Assembly (NCBI GenBank): GCA_033239125.1
Contig: BSWB01000003.1
Span: 38,145,001-38,209,000 of the forward strand
Origin: Fagopyrum homotropicum
Taxonomy: Eukaryota; Streptophyta; Magnoliopsida; Caryophyllales; Polygonaceae
DNA: 64,000 nucleotides
Direction: 5' to 3'
Numbering within the stretch: the stretch's first letter is position 1; every line of letters begins with the position of its first letter. Shown piece after piece: positions 22,696 to 34,992 of this stretch. The position numbers and the translations under genes are program-made. Below the pieces are notes generated by a model that searched no databases, was not told the origin of the DNA, and worked only from the letters and a program-made list of their open reading frames with translations.

Positions 22696-23050
22696 TATAT
22701 ATATATATAAAAAAGATAATGTAAGTCAATTAGAGTATTAAAAATGAGAGAGTATACAAAACAAAACCAATAAAAAAAACATACTTACCAAATTCTTTCT
22801 TTTTAATTTGAAAACAAATACACTAACTATTTTAAACAGTTAAATAAAATAATTTGAAAAAAACACAGTTCATAATTTACGGTATTGAATTGTCCGAAAT
22901 ATTATGTAAGTTAAAAAATTGCACTATAATTTCTTTTATCATCATTACACCATGCATTATTCTTTATATAAATTTGAAAATAGAATTTATATTTAAATAT
23001 CTAACTACACTATTTTTAGTTGTTTGAAAAATACATAATTTAAGATGAAA

Positions 23051-23078
23051 CTAGTTTAATGCCAGCACTTTGTGCGGG
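23051..23078 (-). mobile_element. Helitron-like 3' terminus (hairpin plus CTAG end)
   Basis: Read on the minus strand: CCCGCACAAAGTGCTGG, a 6-7-bp hairpin with one mismatch, then CATTAAACTAG followed by T. A short GC-rich hairpin 10-12 bases before a CTRR end with insertion before T is the Helitron 3' signature. The matching 5' TC end was not located; related GC hairpins lie at about 21455 and 23259. The window is short, so this is only suggestive. Confidence 0.4.
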
Positions 23079-23084
23079 TTTACC

Positions 23085-23088
<4 letters not shown>

Positions 23089-23145
<57 letters not shown>
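23089..23145. repeat. (TA)n microsatellite
   Basis: About 28 TA dinucleotides next to the Helitron-like end. Confidence 0.97.
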
Positions 23146-23147
<2 letters not shown>

Positions 23148-23447
23148 AATATTAATTAATAGAAAAAAGTAATTATAGATTAAATTGACTTAAAACGTAA
23201 AGTTCTTTCGTGAAAGATTTATCATTCATTCTATAGATAAAGAAAATTGCTTTAATGTCCGCACCTTGAACGCCATACATCAATATTTTGGGTTTAGAGT
23301 AGTTTAATTTCATCCCCAATAATTAAAGATAAAGAAAATTGCTTTAATATGTTAAACAAACTACAATATATATTCTTCTAAAAAAATTTGTTTTTTATTT
23401 TAATTAATATTTGAGTAAAATTGATGTGGCATAATGATTTATTAGAT

Positions 23448-23757
23448 TAGAGTTGGGTCCGGTTTGTGAACCGGCCCAAACCGGCGGTTTAGGTTTGCCG
23501 GTTTGGCCAAACCGTGGGTTTACGGTTTAGGTTTAGGTTTGGCCAAAGGTTTGGTTATTTTTTTTATTTTTTTTTAAAAAAAATGGACCAAACCGGCGGT
23601 TTGGAGATCAAACCGTCGGTTAACCGCCGGTTTGGTCCTCAAAACCGCCGGTTAACCGCCGGTTTGGTCCAGTTTTTCAATTTTTTTTTTTTTTTTTTTT
23701 TATAAACCGGCTAAACTGCCGACCAAACCGGCGATTTAGGTTTGCGACCCACCACTA
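23448..23757. mobile_element. Short non-autonomous hAT element (310 bp) with 8-bp target duplication
   Basis: Ends TAGAGTTGGGTCCGGTTTG and the inverse of TAGTGGTGGGTCGCAAACC, flanked by perfect 8-bp repeats TATTAGAT (23440-23447 and 23758-23765). The interior has the same CCGGTTTGG / AACCGCCGG words as the 853-bp element at 5730-6582, so both belong to one hAT family. It has no coding capacity and contains an 18-20-base T run. From 23766 to 25200 the DNA is AT-rich and no gene is seen. Confidence 0.9.
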
Positions 23758-25209
23758 TATTAGATTAAACATGATTTGGCATGCTGATTGTTTATTAGTT
23801 TTAATAATTTTTTTATTATAAAAGATATTATGGTAAATCCGTAAATATTTTGTGGCAATATCGTAAATAAATTGGAAAAAAGCTGATATGGCTAACCTTA
23901 ATACGTGACATGTGGACGAAATGGATTCTGATTTAGTATGATATATAGATCTCCAAAATGAAGTTGATGGACAAGTAGTCTGGTATACATGAATGCTTAT
24001 TCAACTACTCAACCACTCCGTCGGTTGTTCAAAATTTTTCTTTTTAAAATCTCAATATCCTAATTTATTTCATTTAAGATTTTGAAATTTAGCCTTTATT
24101 ATAAATTAATGTATATCACATATAAGGTGAAGGTGGTTATTAAAATTCATTACTCAATATTAACTATTATAACTTTTTTATTCTTTGTTTACCATTACTA
24201 AAACAAAATAATGATTGAAGTATATAAAAGAAATAAACAAATGGAAATACCATGCAGAATTATTAAAGAAAAGATCATATCCCCTAATTCTAGATTATAA
24301 TTTTTTGTAGCACAAAATATCTCATAAGGCTTGTTATTAACACATGATATTCATAGGGTCATAGAATTATGAGATTAAGAGCTTGTGGTTTAAGTTTGGT
24401 TAGTATCCCCTAATTCTAGATTCATCATCTATTTGGATTGGAGTTATGTCATTATTGAGATTATAATTATACATCAAATCACAGAAACTGGACAAGATAA
24501 CAGATATGCAATCCCCAAATTATAATTAAAAAATTAAAAACTAGATCCTAAAATTAGGACCATATCACTTTCTCTAATACTTTGTTAAAGACCTTAATTC
24601 TTGTAATTGCCTCACACACATACTCTTTAGTGCTTCAATTGGAAGAATCATAAAAAATAGTCACCAAATCCCAAAAGAAGGAATCTGGATAAAATGTTTA
24701 ACATAGTGATGACTCATCCCTCTTAGTTTAATCAAAGAATTAGCAAAGTGGTAATGGATTGATTAGGAGAATAAAATTTTGAATTGTTTGCTTTTGGGGA
24801 GCAGTTTCTTTTTATTTTCATATGAATATGAATATATGAAGGTATATATGGGCTATCACAAGAATATTCAGTTTCTCAACAAAAAATAATAATTGCTAAG
24901 CACTTTGCAACCCAAAACAAATCATATAATTTCACTAATATTAACTCTACCTCTACGCACCTACACAATATAGTGATATCATTATTCCATCAAATTCATA
25001 TATACAAATATATTTATATGGGTGCATAAAGTAATTATCACTCATCATTCTATTTTTAACCTACTCTTCAAAATTCAAACCACTTTTCATTGTCGTAATT
25101 CTGCTCTACAAAGTTGAATAGTGTAATTTGTGAGAGATTGAATGTGATAAATAAAACGGACCAAATTCTCAACTTGCAACTTCATTTTATCAACTTGCAA
25201 TTTTATGGT

Positions 25210-26590
25210 TTTTTTTCCGGAAGGATAGGTAGTGATCTCCTCACGACCCCTTACATCCTCAACAAAAATACTTTTAATAACCTTAGGAGGGTGGGGTCAA
25301 ACAATACAATCTCACCGGTTTGTAAAGTAAAAGCAAACAAAACCAAATAATCCACAAAACGGTTGTCTCCACGGTATACATGTTGAACCTCATATTCCAG
25401 GTTCTTTGAATGAAGCCTTGACACCTATGTACAAGGCTAAATAGAGGATGACACCGTGGGATTTGCTTACCCAACATCATGGTAACAAGTAGAGAATCCG
25501 TTTCCAAAATAACATTTCGAAACCCAGATTCCCAAGCCTGGCATAAACCATGTAACACTCCCCATAATTCAGCAACATGGATTGTCCATATTCCGATATT
25601 ATGCACGTAGCCACTCTGCCACACCCCTCACGATCCCTAATAACACTCCCTATAGCCGCCTTACAACCATTGTTGTCGACATTGTCCATCCATGTCTCGG
25701 CGGCTCCCATGAAACCATTGTTGTCAAAATTGTCCATCTGATATCCCCATGCAAACATTGTTTCCATGCCTTATCATACTCAACAATCTAGTTCACGATG
25801 AATTGTGAATTGCTACTTGTCCATGCTTCATTCTAGAACACCATGTTGTTACACCATTTCTATATATCCACCATAACGCTCCTGCAAAAACAGTAGACCA
25901 AGCATAATTGGATTGAAAGAACATAGGAGACAACAAGTTACCTCTTATCCACATAACAAATGAAACGTTGAAAAAGATCTGATATATTATTAATAGCTCC
26001 AAGATCTTCCCATATCTTCTTAGTTGCTAGACAGTTTTGAAAAATATGGATCTCATTCTCATCATGGTCCCCACAAATCAAGCATCTACCGTTTGTAGTC
26101 ATATGTCATCAAAGACGCTCAACATTATTCAAACAACCTCTCTGCACAAGCTTCCACATGAAAGTCTTCCCCCTCTACTGAACCTTATCTTCCAAATCTG
26201 AGCATACAACTTACCATCCAAACAACAGTCATCATCAACACCACTTTAATCCTACAAACCGATGCAACAATGTAAACGCCATTGGAAGCCTTGGCCCAAT
26301 TGATCTCATCCATAACTTCCAGATTCAGCCTACAAGCCGCAAGATGTAGTGGAACATCATTCGGTAAAACATCCGCTATAATAATCCAATTCCATTCACC
26401 TGTTTCCAACCAAAGATCCCACACAAGACCAGATGGATCAACCACCACCGTAGGTTCACAAATGACATCTAGTAGAGGTTTATCGAGAAGCTAACGATCC
26501 GTCCAAAAATGAGTAGTAACACCATTACCCACCAACCATCTAGTAACACGGCAAATAATGTGTTTCGTAACATATAGGTGATCTCGAATT
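25210..26590 (-). pseudogene. LINE (L1-type) fragment: zf-RVT and RNase H-like region
   Basis: On the minus strand from 26590 the frames read WLVGNGVTTHFWTDR, then WDLWLETGEWNWIIIADVLP and INWAKASNGVYIVASV (the zinc-binding region after reverse transcriptase in plant LINEs). Further down come ALWWIYRNGVTTWC and an RNase H-like domain: AAIGSVIRDREG, frameshift, HVAELWGVLHGLCQAWESGF and VILETDSLLV. The AELWG and ETDS words carry catalytic acidic residues of the RVT_3 RNase H fold. The reverse transcriptase itself is absent, and stops and shifts are frequent, so it is a 5'-truncated dead copy. Confidence 0.8.
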
Positions 26591-26831
26591 CATTAGAATG
26601 TTCATCCATGTTTGATCTTATTTTGAATGTCGGATGCTAGATTAGTCATAATCTAGATTGTTCTCATAGTACATTGTATATTTTCAAACATGATTGAATG
26701 TTTTTATGAATTAATCATCTTAGACGAGACCTATAAGTAATTCTAAGGTGATTGTGCAATGTTTGATGCCTATGATGTTAGCTAGGGCCGTGAGGATGGC
26801 TAAGCACATTTGTCATGTGAATCTCCAACTA

Positions 26832-26905
26832 TGGCTATGTTGAATTATGTAAGCAAATCGCAAACACCATGTGATGGTTGCATAGTTCAATATAGTCATA
26901 AGTTT
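26832..26905 (+). repeat. Imperfect inverted repeat
   Basis: AACTATGGCTATGTTGAATT at the left pairs, with a few mismatches and a small bulge, with a right arm containing CATAGTTCAATATAGTCATA. It lies in 26600-28630, a stretch with no gene but several GGTCGAC / TCGACTAG words reminiscent of the palindromic words in the Athila LTRs, so the stretch is probably old retrotransposon sequence. Confidence 0.4.
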
Positions 26906-28639
26906 TAGATAAGATTATCAACTAATGAGTAAATATAAAACACCATGTTATAATCATTAGTTGATGCAATCCAAATGTCTTGACAAAGGATATCTATATC
27001 ATGCTATATTAGTATTTGTGACATAAACTCTCCTATTTTATCAAGCACAACATGATCATGTATGTACCTAGTTATGATTTGGAGGGTTATCCCAATTCCT
27101 AGTGTTTTCTCCCCTTGACATTTGATAGTTGATACATGTTACTTCAAACCCCAAGCATCTTGATCACTTGATAAACCCCTTTTTCCCTTTCATTTTACAC
27201 ACTCTTACTTTACTAGTTGGATTTGAGACAAAGTTGGGATATAGATAGTCTCTTGGAATTTTGACCTTGATATTACATCATATAGTTTTATTGACATGGT
27301 CGTCCACTTGCGGTACTATGTGATTTGTAGTGAGTTCATCACACACGCATTAGAAGTGAGAACATTAGGAAACGTATAAAAGTGCTCAAAGGCCATACAT
27401 GTTGCTCGTTGTCTCCCTCCTTCATTCTATACTTGACCTTGAAATGACATCTCGTTGATGCAAGGAACTCCTAGACCAGATTTTGGACTGGACCTAATAC
27501 TTTGTACCACGAGCTAGGTGGCTCGACTAGCCCACTCGACTTGCTTGTTTCGACGTCTATTCTTCTTTCCCTTATCCCTTTGTTTGGACTAGACTTATGA
27601 CCCGTCCAATAGGATATTTTGTCTTTTAGTTTCGATCTTATCTTATTAGAAGATATGATCAAGTAAATCTAGGGTATAAGGCTAAGCTCTGACCCATAAA
27701 TAAGGCGTTTTGTCCATTAGGTTAGGTATCTCTTTCTTACGAGTTTCAATAGTTATTCTGCCGCCATTTACTATAGTGGTTGGTCGACTAGCACCTTATT
27801 GGTCGTTCGACTGGTTCCTTTTCGATCATTTATAAAGCTTTACGGTTTGTTTCAAGTATATCTCGATAATTCTATCTTTTCTAGGGTGTGGTGAGCTCGA
27901 CTACATTGATATTAATCTTGAGTTGAGTCTATGTATTGAATGTTTGTATATATAAGCTATGGTAGTATTTGAAATCCTCATTTTCTATATGTTCTTCAGG
28001 GTGATGTTGGCTTAAGGTGATAGTCTAGCTCTCTTACCTCCATGTTGAGTTCGATGTGAAGAGAAGATGCCGTCTTAGATATGTGACAATCAATGGATGA
28101 CAACATTGATGTAAGCTGAGCAAAGTCATGATCACATGACAATCGAACAAAGTTGTTTCCCGCATAACTATGACTTACATTCGATATTGTGGACTTATCA
28201 ATTGAGATCTATCATATGCATGTTATGGTGATATAAATTCTAGAATTGCTTTGTTTATTTTGATACCTATTGTTTGTGTTCATCTCTTCTATTATTTAAT
28301 TTTGAGTTTACAAAGATCTAAATTTTCTCCTTTCTTTCTCCTTTAGGAGATCGTTTGACTAGTCTTACAAAACCTTGAGCTTTCTCTCCAATTTCATCTC
28401 TTGTTATTTACACATTGATTTCTAATTTTAAACTCGCACTTTGACCAAGCCGACCAAACCAGAACGGTCGACCACGCCTCTTGCCTTTTGGTTTCTAGTT
28501 TCTGGTTATGTTTCTTATCTTTGTTTATTTTATTTTATTTTTTATTTATTTTAATTTCTTGATTCGTCAACGCGAGGCATCCCTTTCCTTGTGTTCGGTA
28601 TTGACTTGTTGTCGCTAGGATTAGTAGCACAAAAAGCTT

Positions 28640-30392
28640 TACATTTATAAACTTGAACTAAAAGCCTAAACTACCTAGCGAAACCCGCAGTGTACGGATC
28701 GTTTCATAGCAAGGAAAGTATACCGAGGTCGAACACAAGGACTGAGGTGAAATCAAGCCACTCAATGATCAAAGATAGTGTAAATCTAGACTAAGAGATG
28801 AGAAAGGAATAAAGAAATGCAAAACACAATAATTTTGGTGGTTTTGGGTGATCAAATAAGGATCACAAGATATATGCACACAAAAAAGCAAACAACTAAC
28901 AACACAAAGATAGGAGATAAGAGGTAAGAAAGCGGATTCTAGAGATTCGGAATTCCAGTTATGCAATGGACTCATGCAATCAAAACATCAAAGGTAAGGC
29001 CGCGGTTGTTCAGAGTTGGGTGTTTCTCTAATGGGAACAATTATCGGGTAAGTCTCATGCTCCACTAGTCTCGAACCTAAGGTCCTATTTCCGGGTAAGT
29101 CTCAAGGAACCTAAGGACAAGAATTCTACACAAACCGGCCACTATCCAAGGGTTAAACCCCTCATTACCGGGTAAGTCTCGGAAAAGGCAAGTCTTAAGC
29201 AACGATCCTAGCACACTTAATCCAATAGCGGCTGTTGAGGCTCACTACTACCTATAGTTTGTCATTATCTATATCTTAGAGCGGAAATCACCGGGTAAGT
29301 CTCATTCCTCAAATATGTTGCTAGAAAAGGTCACCCTAGGCTAGATTAGGCTCAACAAACACTAGGATTTCAACACATCTACATCCTAACATGAAGATAT
29401 ATCAACAATAGAACAATAACTCATAATCTCGGGTGGATCATAGTCATCTCGACCGAAATGGTATGAATAACAGGTCGAGATCCTAAACCGAGGTATGGTT
29501 TCAAACACAAATCCATCCTAAGCTAACAATCAAGTCCACGCAATCATAGTCCAAGGCATAACAATCATTCCTTCACCCTAGAATCACATCTACTCAGCCA
29601 ACAACATACATTTCTAGATCAAACTTCATCATACAAACATGCCTACACGTCATGGATAGAAAATGAAGATAAAACCAAAGAAAAGACATTAAAAAGGCTA
29701 GAATAGAAGTTAACAAATCTTACAAAGGCTTTAAGATGTAGCTCCAAGGTGTCGACAATTGAAATCTCACCCAAAACCCTCTCAAATCTCACTATAGAAC
29801 TACAATCTACACTAATCTCTTCCAAGAGCACCCACAAGGGTGCTTGGAAGAGAACTACAATCCAAAGTGTGTTGGAGAAAAGCTAGAGGAAAGGGTAAAA
29901 GGGGAGAGAAGAAGATCCAAAAAACAGCCTGCAACATCACTTAAGTACTCCACCAAAAGCAAGGGTCGGACCAAGAGAGGTGGTGCCAAGTGTCGTGGTG
30001 GTCCAACAAAGCATCTCGGTTGGTCCAGGGAGCATCTCGAGATGGGTGAGCATTGGACCAAGATGGCACTAAAATATCCCCAAACACCACTTAAACATGA
30101 GTTAGACCATTCCTTGCATCAACTAGGGTCCTTGCCTTCTTCATTCCTCCAAGCATGAGTCATTTGGAACCATAAATCCGGACCATTATGAGGCTCAAAC
30201 CTCAAATGAATCAATAACGTCTCAAAGGTCTCCAAAACACCTACAAAACCGACAAAAACTCGTGTAGACGTTTATTTCGACAATATGCATGAATGAAGCG
30301 TAAACGTCACGAACTAATACAGAAACATGCAAGAATGTAATGGAAAACTACCTAAATGAGTGCCTAAACTAGTGTCATAAATCATGTCATCA
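28640..30392 (-). mobile_element. Athila-type LTR (copy D), minus strand
   Basis: TG start at 30392 (TGATGACATGATTTATGAC), then the family landmarks in order on the minus strand, including four GAGACTTACCCGG words (complements at 29045, 29092, 29168, 29290), CATCTCGACCGAAATG (complement at 29445) and ATCCGTACACTGCGGGTTTC (complement near 28686). The extreme end before the PBS is deleted (about 28640). Length about 1.75 kb agrees with the complete copy C. Confidence 0.75.
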
Positions 30393-31507
30393 ACTCTCTA
30401 TACTACAATGAGTCTTGTAATTTATTTACGAGATTTGAAGCTCATACTTCAGCCCTCACCAGACATCTAGAGCTCTCCTATTCCACTCTCAACTTCCATT
30501 ATGATATTGGGGTGAATGTGTACTTTATGTAGTGCACTTGATTTACAAGTTTCCAACACATCTCTTCAAAATAAGTCTCCTTATTAAGTACTTTTTCAAC
30601 CAAACCTGGCTATTATTTTCTCAAAGCATTCGGTTGTCTTTAATTATTATGCCTCCATATCTAAATTACATTGAGATAAACTCATATCACGTGTTGCAGC
30701 TTGTGCATTTCTTGGCTACCCATTCGGAAAAATAGCTACAAGTTCCTTAATCTTGAAATAGATTAAACATGTCTTTATTTTCTGAGATGTCATATTTCAT
30801 GAGATAATTTCGCTTACTATGCTTCCACCTCAACTCAATCCTCACCTTTATTCCCTTATGCTCCTTTTATACATGAAGCATATGAGCATATGATGAGTGT
30901 TAGATGTAACATCATTCAACCTTTAGAATCATGCATTTCATACACCATTTGCTCTCTCATACATCACTATTTGTATAGAAAACATTCCCTTTTCATATTT
31001 CGGTATCTAGCTTGACTTTTTTTGTGTATCGGTCATTTCCGGCATCAATTGTGCTAGAATTACGTCCTCCTTGAAGTTAGAGCTAAAGAGAAGATCATTC
31101 ATGACTGAGGAACTATAACACGAAGTCCCCTAAAGAAGCTCGCATACAAGATCCAGGATCAAAGCTACATCACAAGCCAAACAGCTTGTGAGACGGCATG
31201 TCAAGCCGTCTCAAGCCATTTGGAACCCTGTTCCACCCAACAGATGTACCTCATCAGCCCAAACTAGTCCAGGCCTAGACGAGATGCAAAATGAGATGTC
31301 ATACGACATAAATACCATTTCCCAAGCCGTCTCTATGCCGCATGGACTACGTTGAAGAAAAGAGATCATATAATGTAGATCTTATCTTTGGAAAATATAC
31401 TTTTTAAAACCCTAGACTCCGTCCTTCTGACCCTTTAAAATCTTGGATCAACTCGTCAAAGGATAGTAAGATTGTGAGGATCCATTGGAGAGATAAGGAA
31501 TTCATTT

Positions 31508-32507
31508 ATGAATTTTGAAGAAAATTTCAGTAGACTCGAAACCATTGTGGATGTCATAGGAAAAGGACACAAGATGCTAGAGAATCAAGTAGTTCAACTA
31601 AGCCAGCAAATGAAGAAGACGCAAGGAGAACTCCATGCAACTACGGAAAACAACCCTAGAGGAGGTTACACCATTACCTTGAGGAACGGAAAAGAAATCG
31701 TAGATCCCGTAGTAGTTGAGAAGACTAAAAACAAGAATGTTGAACCAAAAATCACCCAAGAAGAGGTACCATAAATTCCACCTCCCAAGCTTTATAGACC
31801 TCATCTTCTTTTTCCTCAAACTCATAACAAGAAGATGATGGATGAGGTTTTGGAAATTTTTTGGAGAGGATGAACAAGTTGTACCTCGAGATTCCACTTG
31901 TTGAGTCATTGCATTAAATGCCAAATATTCCAGATTTATGAAGGAGTTGCTCTTCAACAAGAAGCTTCTCAACTACGAAGGCTCCATTGAAGTCGCCAAG
32001 GAGTGTAGTGTTGTGCTAAGGACCAAGATGCCACAAAAGAAAGGAGATCTTGGAAGCTTTTGCTTCCCCTTGACCTTCGGTGGAAGGAAGCATACTTGTC
32101 TGTGTGATTTAGGTGCTAGTGTGAGTGTTATTTCACTCAAATTGTGTAATGAGTTAGAACTAGCAGAGATCTCACTAGTGAAGTTCACCTTGACATTGAC
32201 TGAAAAGTCTATTATTAGACCGGGCGACATGCTATAAAACATTTATGTCAAAGTGGACAAGCATGAGATGTTTGTCGATTTTGTGGTTGTTGATGTTGAT
32301 GCAGGTACAAATGTCCCCGTTATCGTTGGACGTCCCTTCCTCGCCACCATAAAATCTCTCATCGACGTTCAGGATGGATTCATCATTTTCCAATTTGATG
32401 ATGACACGATAAAGTTCACCCTTTATTACCTCCCTAAACGTTCTTTAAGTGATGATGATGGGTGTATGATCATTGAAGAACCTTCTATAGATATCTTTGT
32501 CATGTAG
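31508..32507 (+). pseudogene. Athila-related gag C-terminus and protease, degenerate
   Basis: Plus-strand frames 31508-31771, 31938-32234 and 32253-32507 with short breaks between. The first has TENNPRGGYTITLRNGKEI, the linker seen in Athila gag (compare TEDNPRGQVLAITTRSG at 63.06 kb). The second and third hold a retropepsin-like protease with GDLGSFCFPLTFGGRKHTCL and CDLGASVSVISLKLC, then FVDFVVVDVDAG and VPVIVGRPFLATIKSL. A stop at 32235-32237 splits the protease. The frame ends at 32507, shortly after the protease; no reverse transcriptase follows. The CDLGAS active site is normal for Athila. Confidence 0.8.
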
Positions 32508-32930
32508 AAAAGTGCAATGAAGAAGAGATCCCATATCATGAGGAAAGATAAGTAACCTCAAATATCTATTATTAAATTAATGATGAATGAAGTACTAAGA
32601 ACTCAAGAAGCTATGAAAACAATAATTCATGAATTAAAAGAGAAGGTAGTTGACCATGAGAACAATGAAACCATACAAAGAGAACTTGTGGAAGTTTGAG
32701 AAAGTCATGAGTACTTAGAGTATCATGTTATGGATATGGAAGACACCTTATAGACACCATATAACATCTTGAAGCAACGTAGAATGATGCCAATGAGAAA
32801 CTGGATGAGTTCATCCCAGTGAAATCTGAAGAAGGGATGAATTTAAATAATTAAGCTAAATTAAATGCAAAACTCCGTAGCTCTCAACTGCATGGAGACG
32901 GCATGCCAGACGGAATGTTAAGTCATCTCT

Positions 32931-33467
32931 ATGCCGTTCCACAATCCGTTTGGGATGAATTTCCAAAAATCCCCGGAATTGATTGCAAAATTTGTAGCCA
33001 ACAAAACAGTTCAGATGACATCGAGACGACATGAGACGTCATCTAAGATGGCATCCCAAACCGTCTCTCATGTTGTTTGTGATGGTGTTTCGAAAAACTC
33101 AAAACGAGAAGGTGTCCAAACAGCTTTGAGACGGTATCCCAAGCCGTTTTACCCTGTCTCCCATCCCGTCTCGCCTTTGCTGACAATGAAAGTTGAAATC
33201 TCGACTTCTCCCACCAAATCCCACAACTATGGTACCAATTTTTCTCCTCTATCATACTCCACACACTACAACAAAGGTAGTTCCTCATCCTTAGCACCTA
33301 ACGTGAACAACAAGAGACCCATCTCCCCACCTAAGAACGTTGTTTACTTCACCCACCCCAGAAGACACAACAGGCTTAACTTTGTTCCAACTCACTTCCC
33401 AAAATTAAAGAACACTCACCTCACCTACACCTCCATTCCCCACTTCCATGGCTTCCCACCAAAATAA
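32931..33467 (+). CDS. 178-codon ORF of unknown function in the pol position of an Athila-related element
   Basis: Starts MPFHNPFGMNFQKSPELI and is rich in Ser, Pro, Thr, His and basic residues (SPLSYSTHYNKGSSSSLAP, HPRRHNRLNFVPTHFPKL). No catalytic motif, membrane segment or coiled coil stands out. It begins 424 bp after the protease frame and ends 13 bp before a segment (33481-33522) that in the young Athila element directly follows pol. Upstream of it, 32530-32760 has a degenerate coiled-coil-like frame (IIHELKEKVVDHENNETIQR). The start codon is the first in the frame; a real gene product is not proven and it may be chance. Confidence 0.35.
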   Translation: MPFHNPFGMNFQKSPELIAKFVANKTVQMTSRRHETSSKMASQTVSHVVCDGVSKNSKREGVQTALRRYPKPFYPVSHPVSPLLTMKVEISTSPTKSHNYGTNFSPLSYSTHYNKGSSSSLAPNVNNKRPISPPKNVVYFTHPRRHNRLNFVPTHFPKLKNTHLTYTSIPHFHGFPPK

Positions 33468-33480
33468 GTCACATGGGTAG

Positions 33481-33522
33481 AGCTAATGACCAAAAACAAG
33501 TGCTACATGGGAGGCAACCCAT
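33481..33522 (+). other. Conserved Athila post-pol box
   Basis: AGCTAATGACCAAAA and GGGAGGCAACCCAT match the sequence just downstream of the pol stop in the young Athila element (minus strand, about 58870-58830: GCTAATGACCTTAAAAG and GGGAGGCAACCCAT). It ties the gag-protease relic to the Athila lineage and shows that RT, RNase H and integrase are missing from between. From 33523 to 34290 no gene is seen. Confidence 0.6.
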
Positions 33523-34294
33523 GAGCTTGAACTATTTTTTTCCTTTTTATTTTCTTTTTCCTTTTTTTTAGATTGATAGTTGTTTGTTATATGCTTTATG
33601 TTTGCAACTGAAAATCTCGAAGGTTACAAAAAGCGGGCTTCCAAGACTACCACATCATTCCTCCATTCCCTTCTTCCCCGCCACCATATGCATTGCATCA
33701 CTTTGTGAGTATCTTATTCTATTTACTTGTTCCTTTTCACATCAAGGACGATGTGTACACATTGGCATATCATGTTTTCCTTTCATGTCACACATTAATT
33801 TTTTTGTCCTTTTCTTTTTCTTGATTCTTTCCCTGCATTTTTGCATGCATTCATAAAAACCAAAATTCCAAAAATATTGATTTAACATAGATTGAATCGG
33901 TTCTCATCATTTTTACCTCTAGAATTTGGAATATGCTATGCTATTACACTTGACTTGCCAATGGTGTTTTAGATTACTATTTCTTACTATTGTTTATGCA
34001 AATGAGTTTTTGGATGATTATTGATGACTAGCTTAGCCAAACATAACCCTTGTGAGCGCTCTAGCCTTTGGACATGCATCATCATGTGTCCTTTCTTTCT
34101 TATTATTGTGTGATCTCCAACATGCTTAGTTTGTTCTAGAACTTGTGATTGACTCTCTTTCAAAATACATGTTCATTTGATTTTATATGCTTGTTAGTAA
34201 AAATATTCACACAATTGAAAGGCATTGATTATACTGGAACTATTTCCCCAATTGTTAAACTCAATACTATTCGCATCTTAGTCAATGTTGTAAC

Positions 34295-34736
34295 AAAAAA
34301 TTGGCCTCTTTTTGCAATTTGATGTCAAAAATATATTTTTGCATGAAGAAGTACACATAAAAGACACCTCCTGGACTTCTCATCCCAAACTCTTGTACAA
34401 TTTATCGACTTAAAAAATCTCTTTATGGCTTTCAGCGAGCCTCTCGACAATAGTATGCTTAAATCGTCGGTTTTTAGTTTCTTCATCAAGAAGTATCACT
34501 CTTCTTCAATCTTTGTGATAGTTTATGTGGATAATATTATTATTACTAGCAATAATATAACTAAAATTACCAGCCTCGAGACATCTCGTCATAATGAATT
34601 TAACATCAATGATCTTGGTGTGCTCAATTTCTTTCTAGGAATTGATTTCCTCAAAATACCACATGGTATTGTGCTAACTCAAATAAAATTCTTGAACACC
34701 CCCTTAGTTGATTATGAGAGTAGGTTAGCTATATAG
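34295..34736 (+). pseudogene. Ty1/copia reverse transcriptase fragment
   Basis: Begins with WPLFQFDVKNIFLHEEVHI (the copia RT motif W-x-x-x-Q-x-D-V-K-x-A-F-L-x-G), continues with a shifted frame, then FVIVYVDNIIITSNN (the YVDD active site with the second Asp changed to Asn) and DLGVLNFFLGIDFLK. Frameshifts and the mutated active site show it is dead. Confidence 0.85.
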
Positions 34737-34992
34737 GCTATGTTGTTCGACAATATAGAATGATTTTAATTATATTATCCTTAAATTGCAAACAAGAGGG
34801 TTGTTCGACAGAGGGTCAAGAGGGTATGTTGTTTCTACATCTATATATGTTGTTCGGTCGAGATGTGCGAAACTGCGGGAATTTTAATGAGAATGTGAGA
34901 GTAGGTTAGCTATATAGGTTATGTGGAAATGCTTCACTTTAATAATAATATTTTATTGAAATTGAATAATTTGACAATATAGAATGATTTTA
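34717..34992 (+). repeat. Duplicated segments downstream of the copia fragment
   Basis: GAGAGTAGGTTAGCTATATA occurs at 34718 and again at 34897, and GACAATATAGAATGATTTTA occurs near 34749 and 34971, giving a partial duplication with a spacing of about 180-220 bp. Confidence 0.6.
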
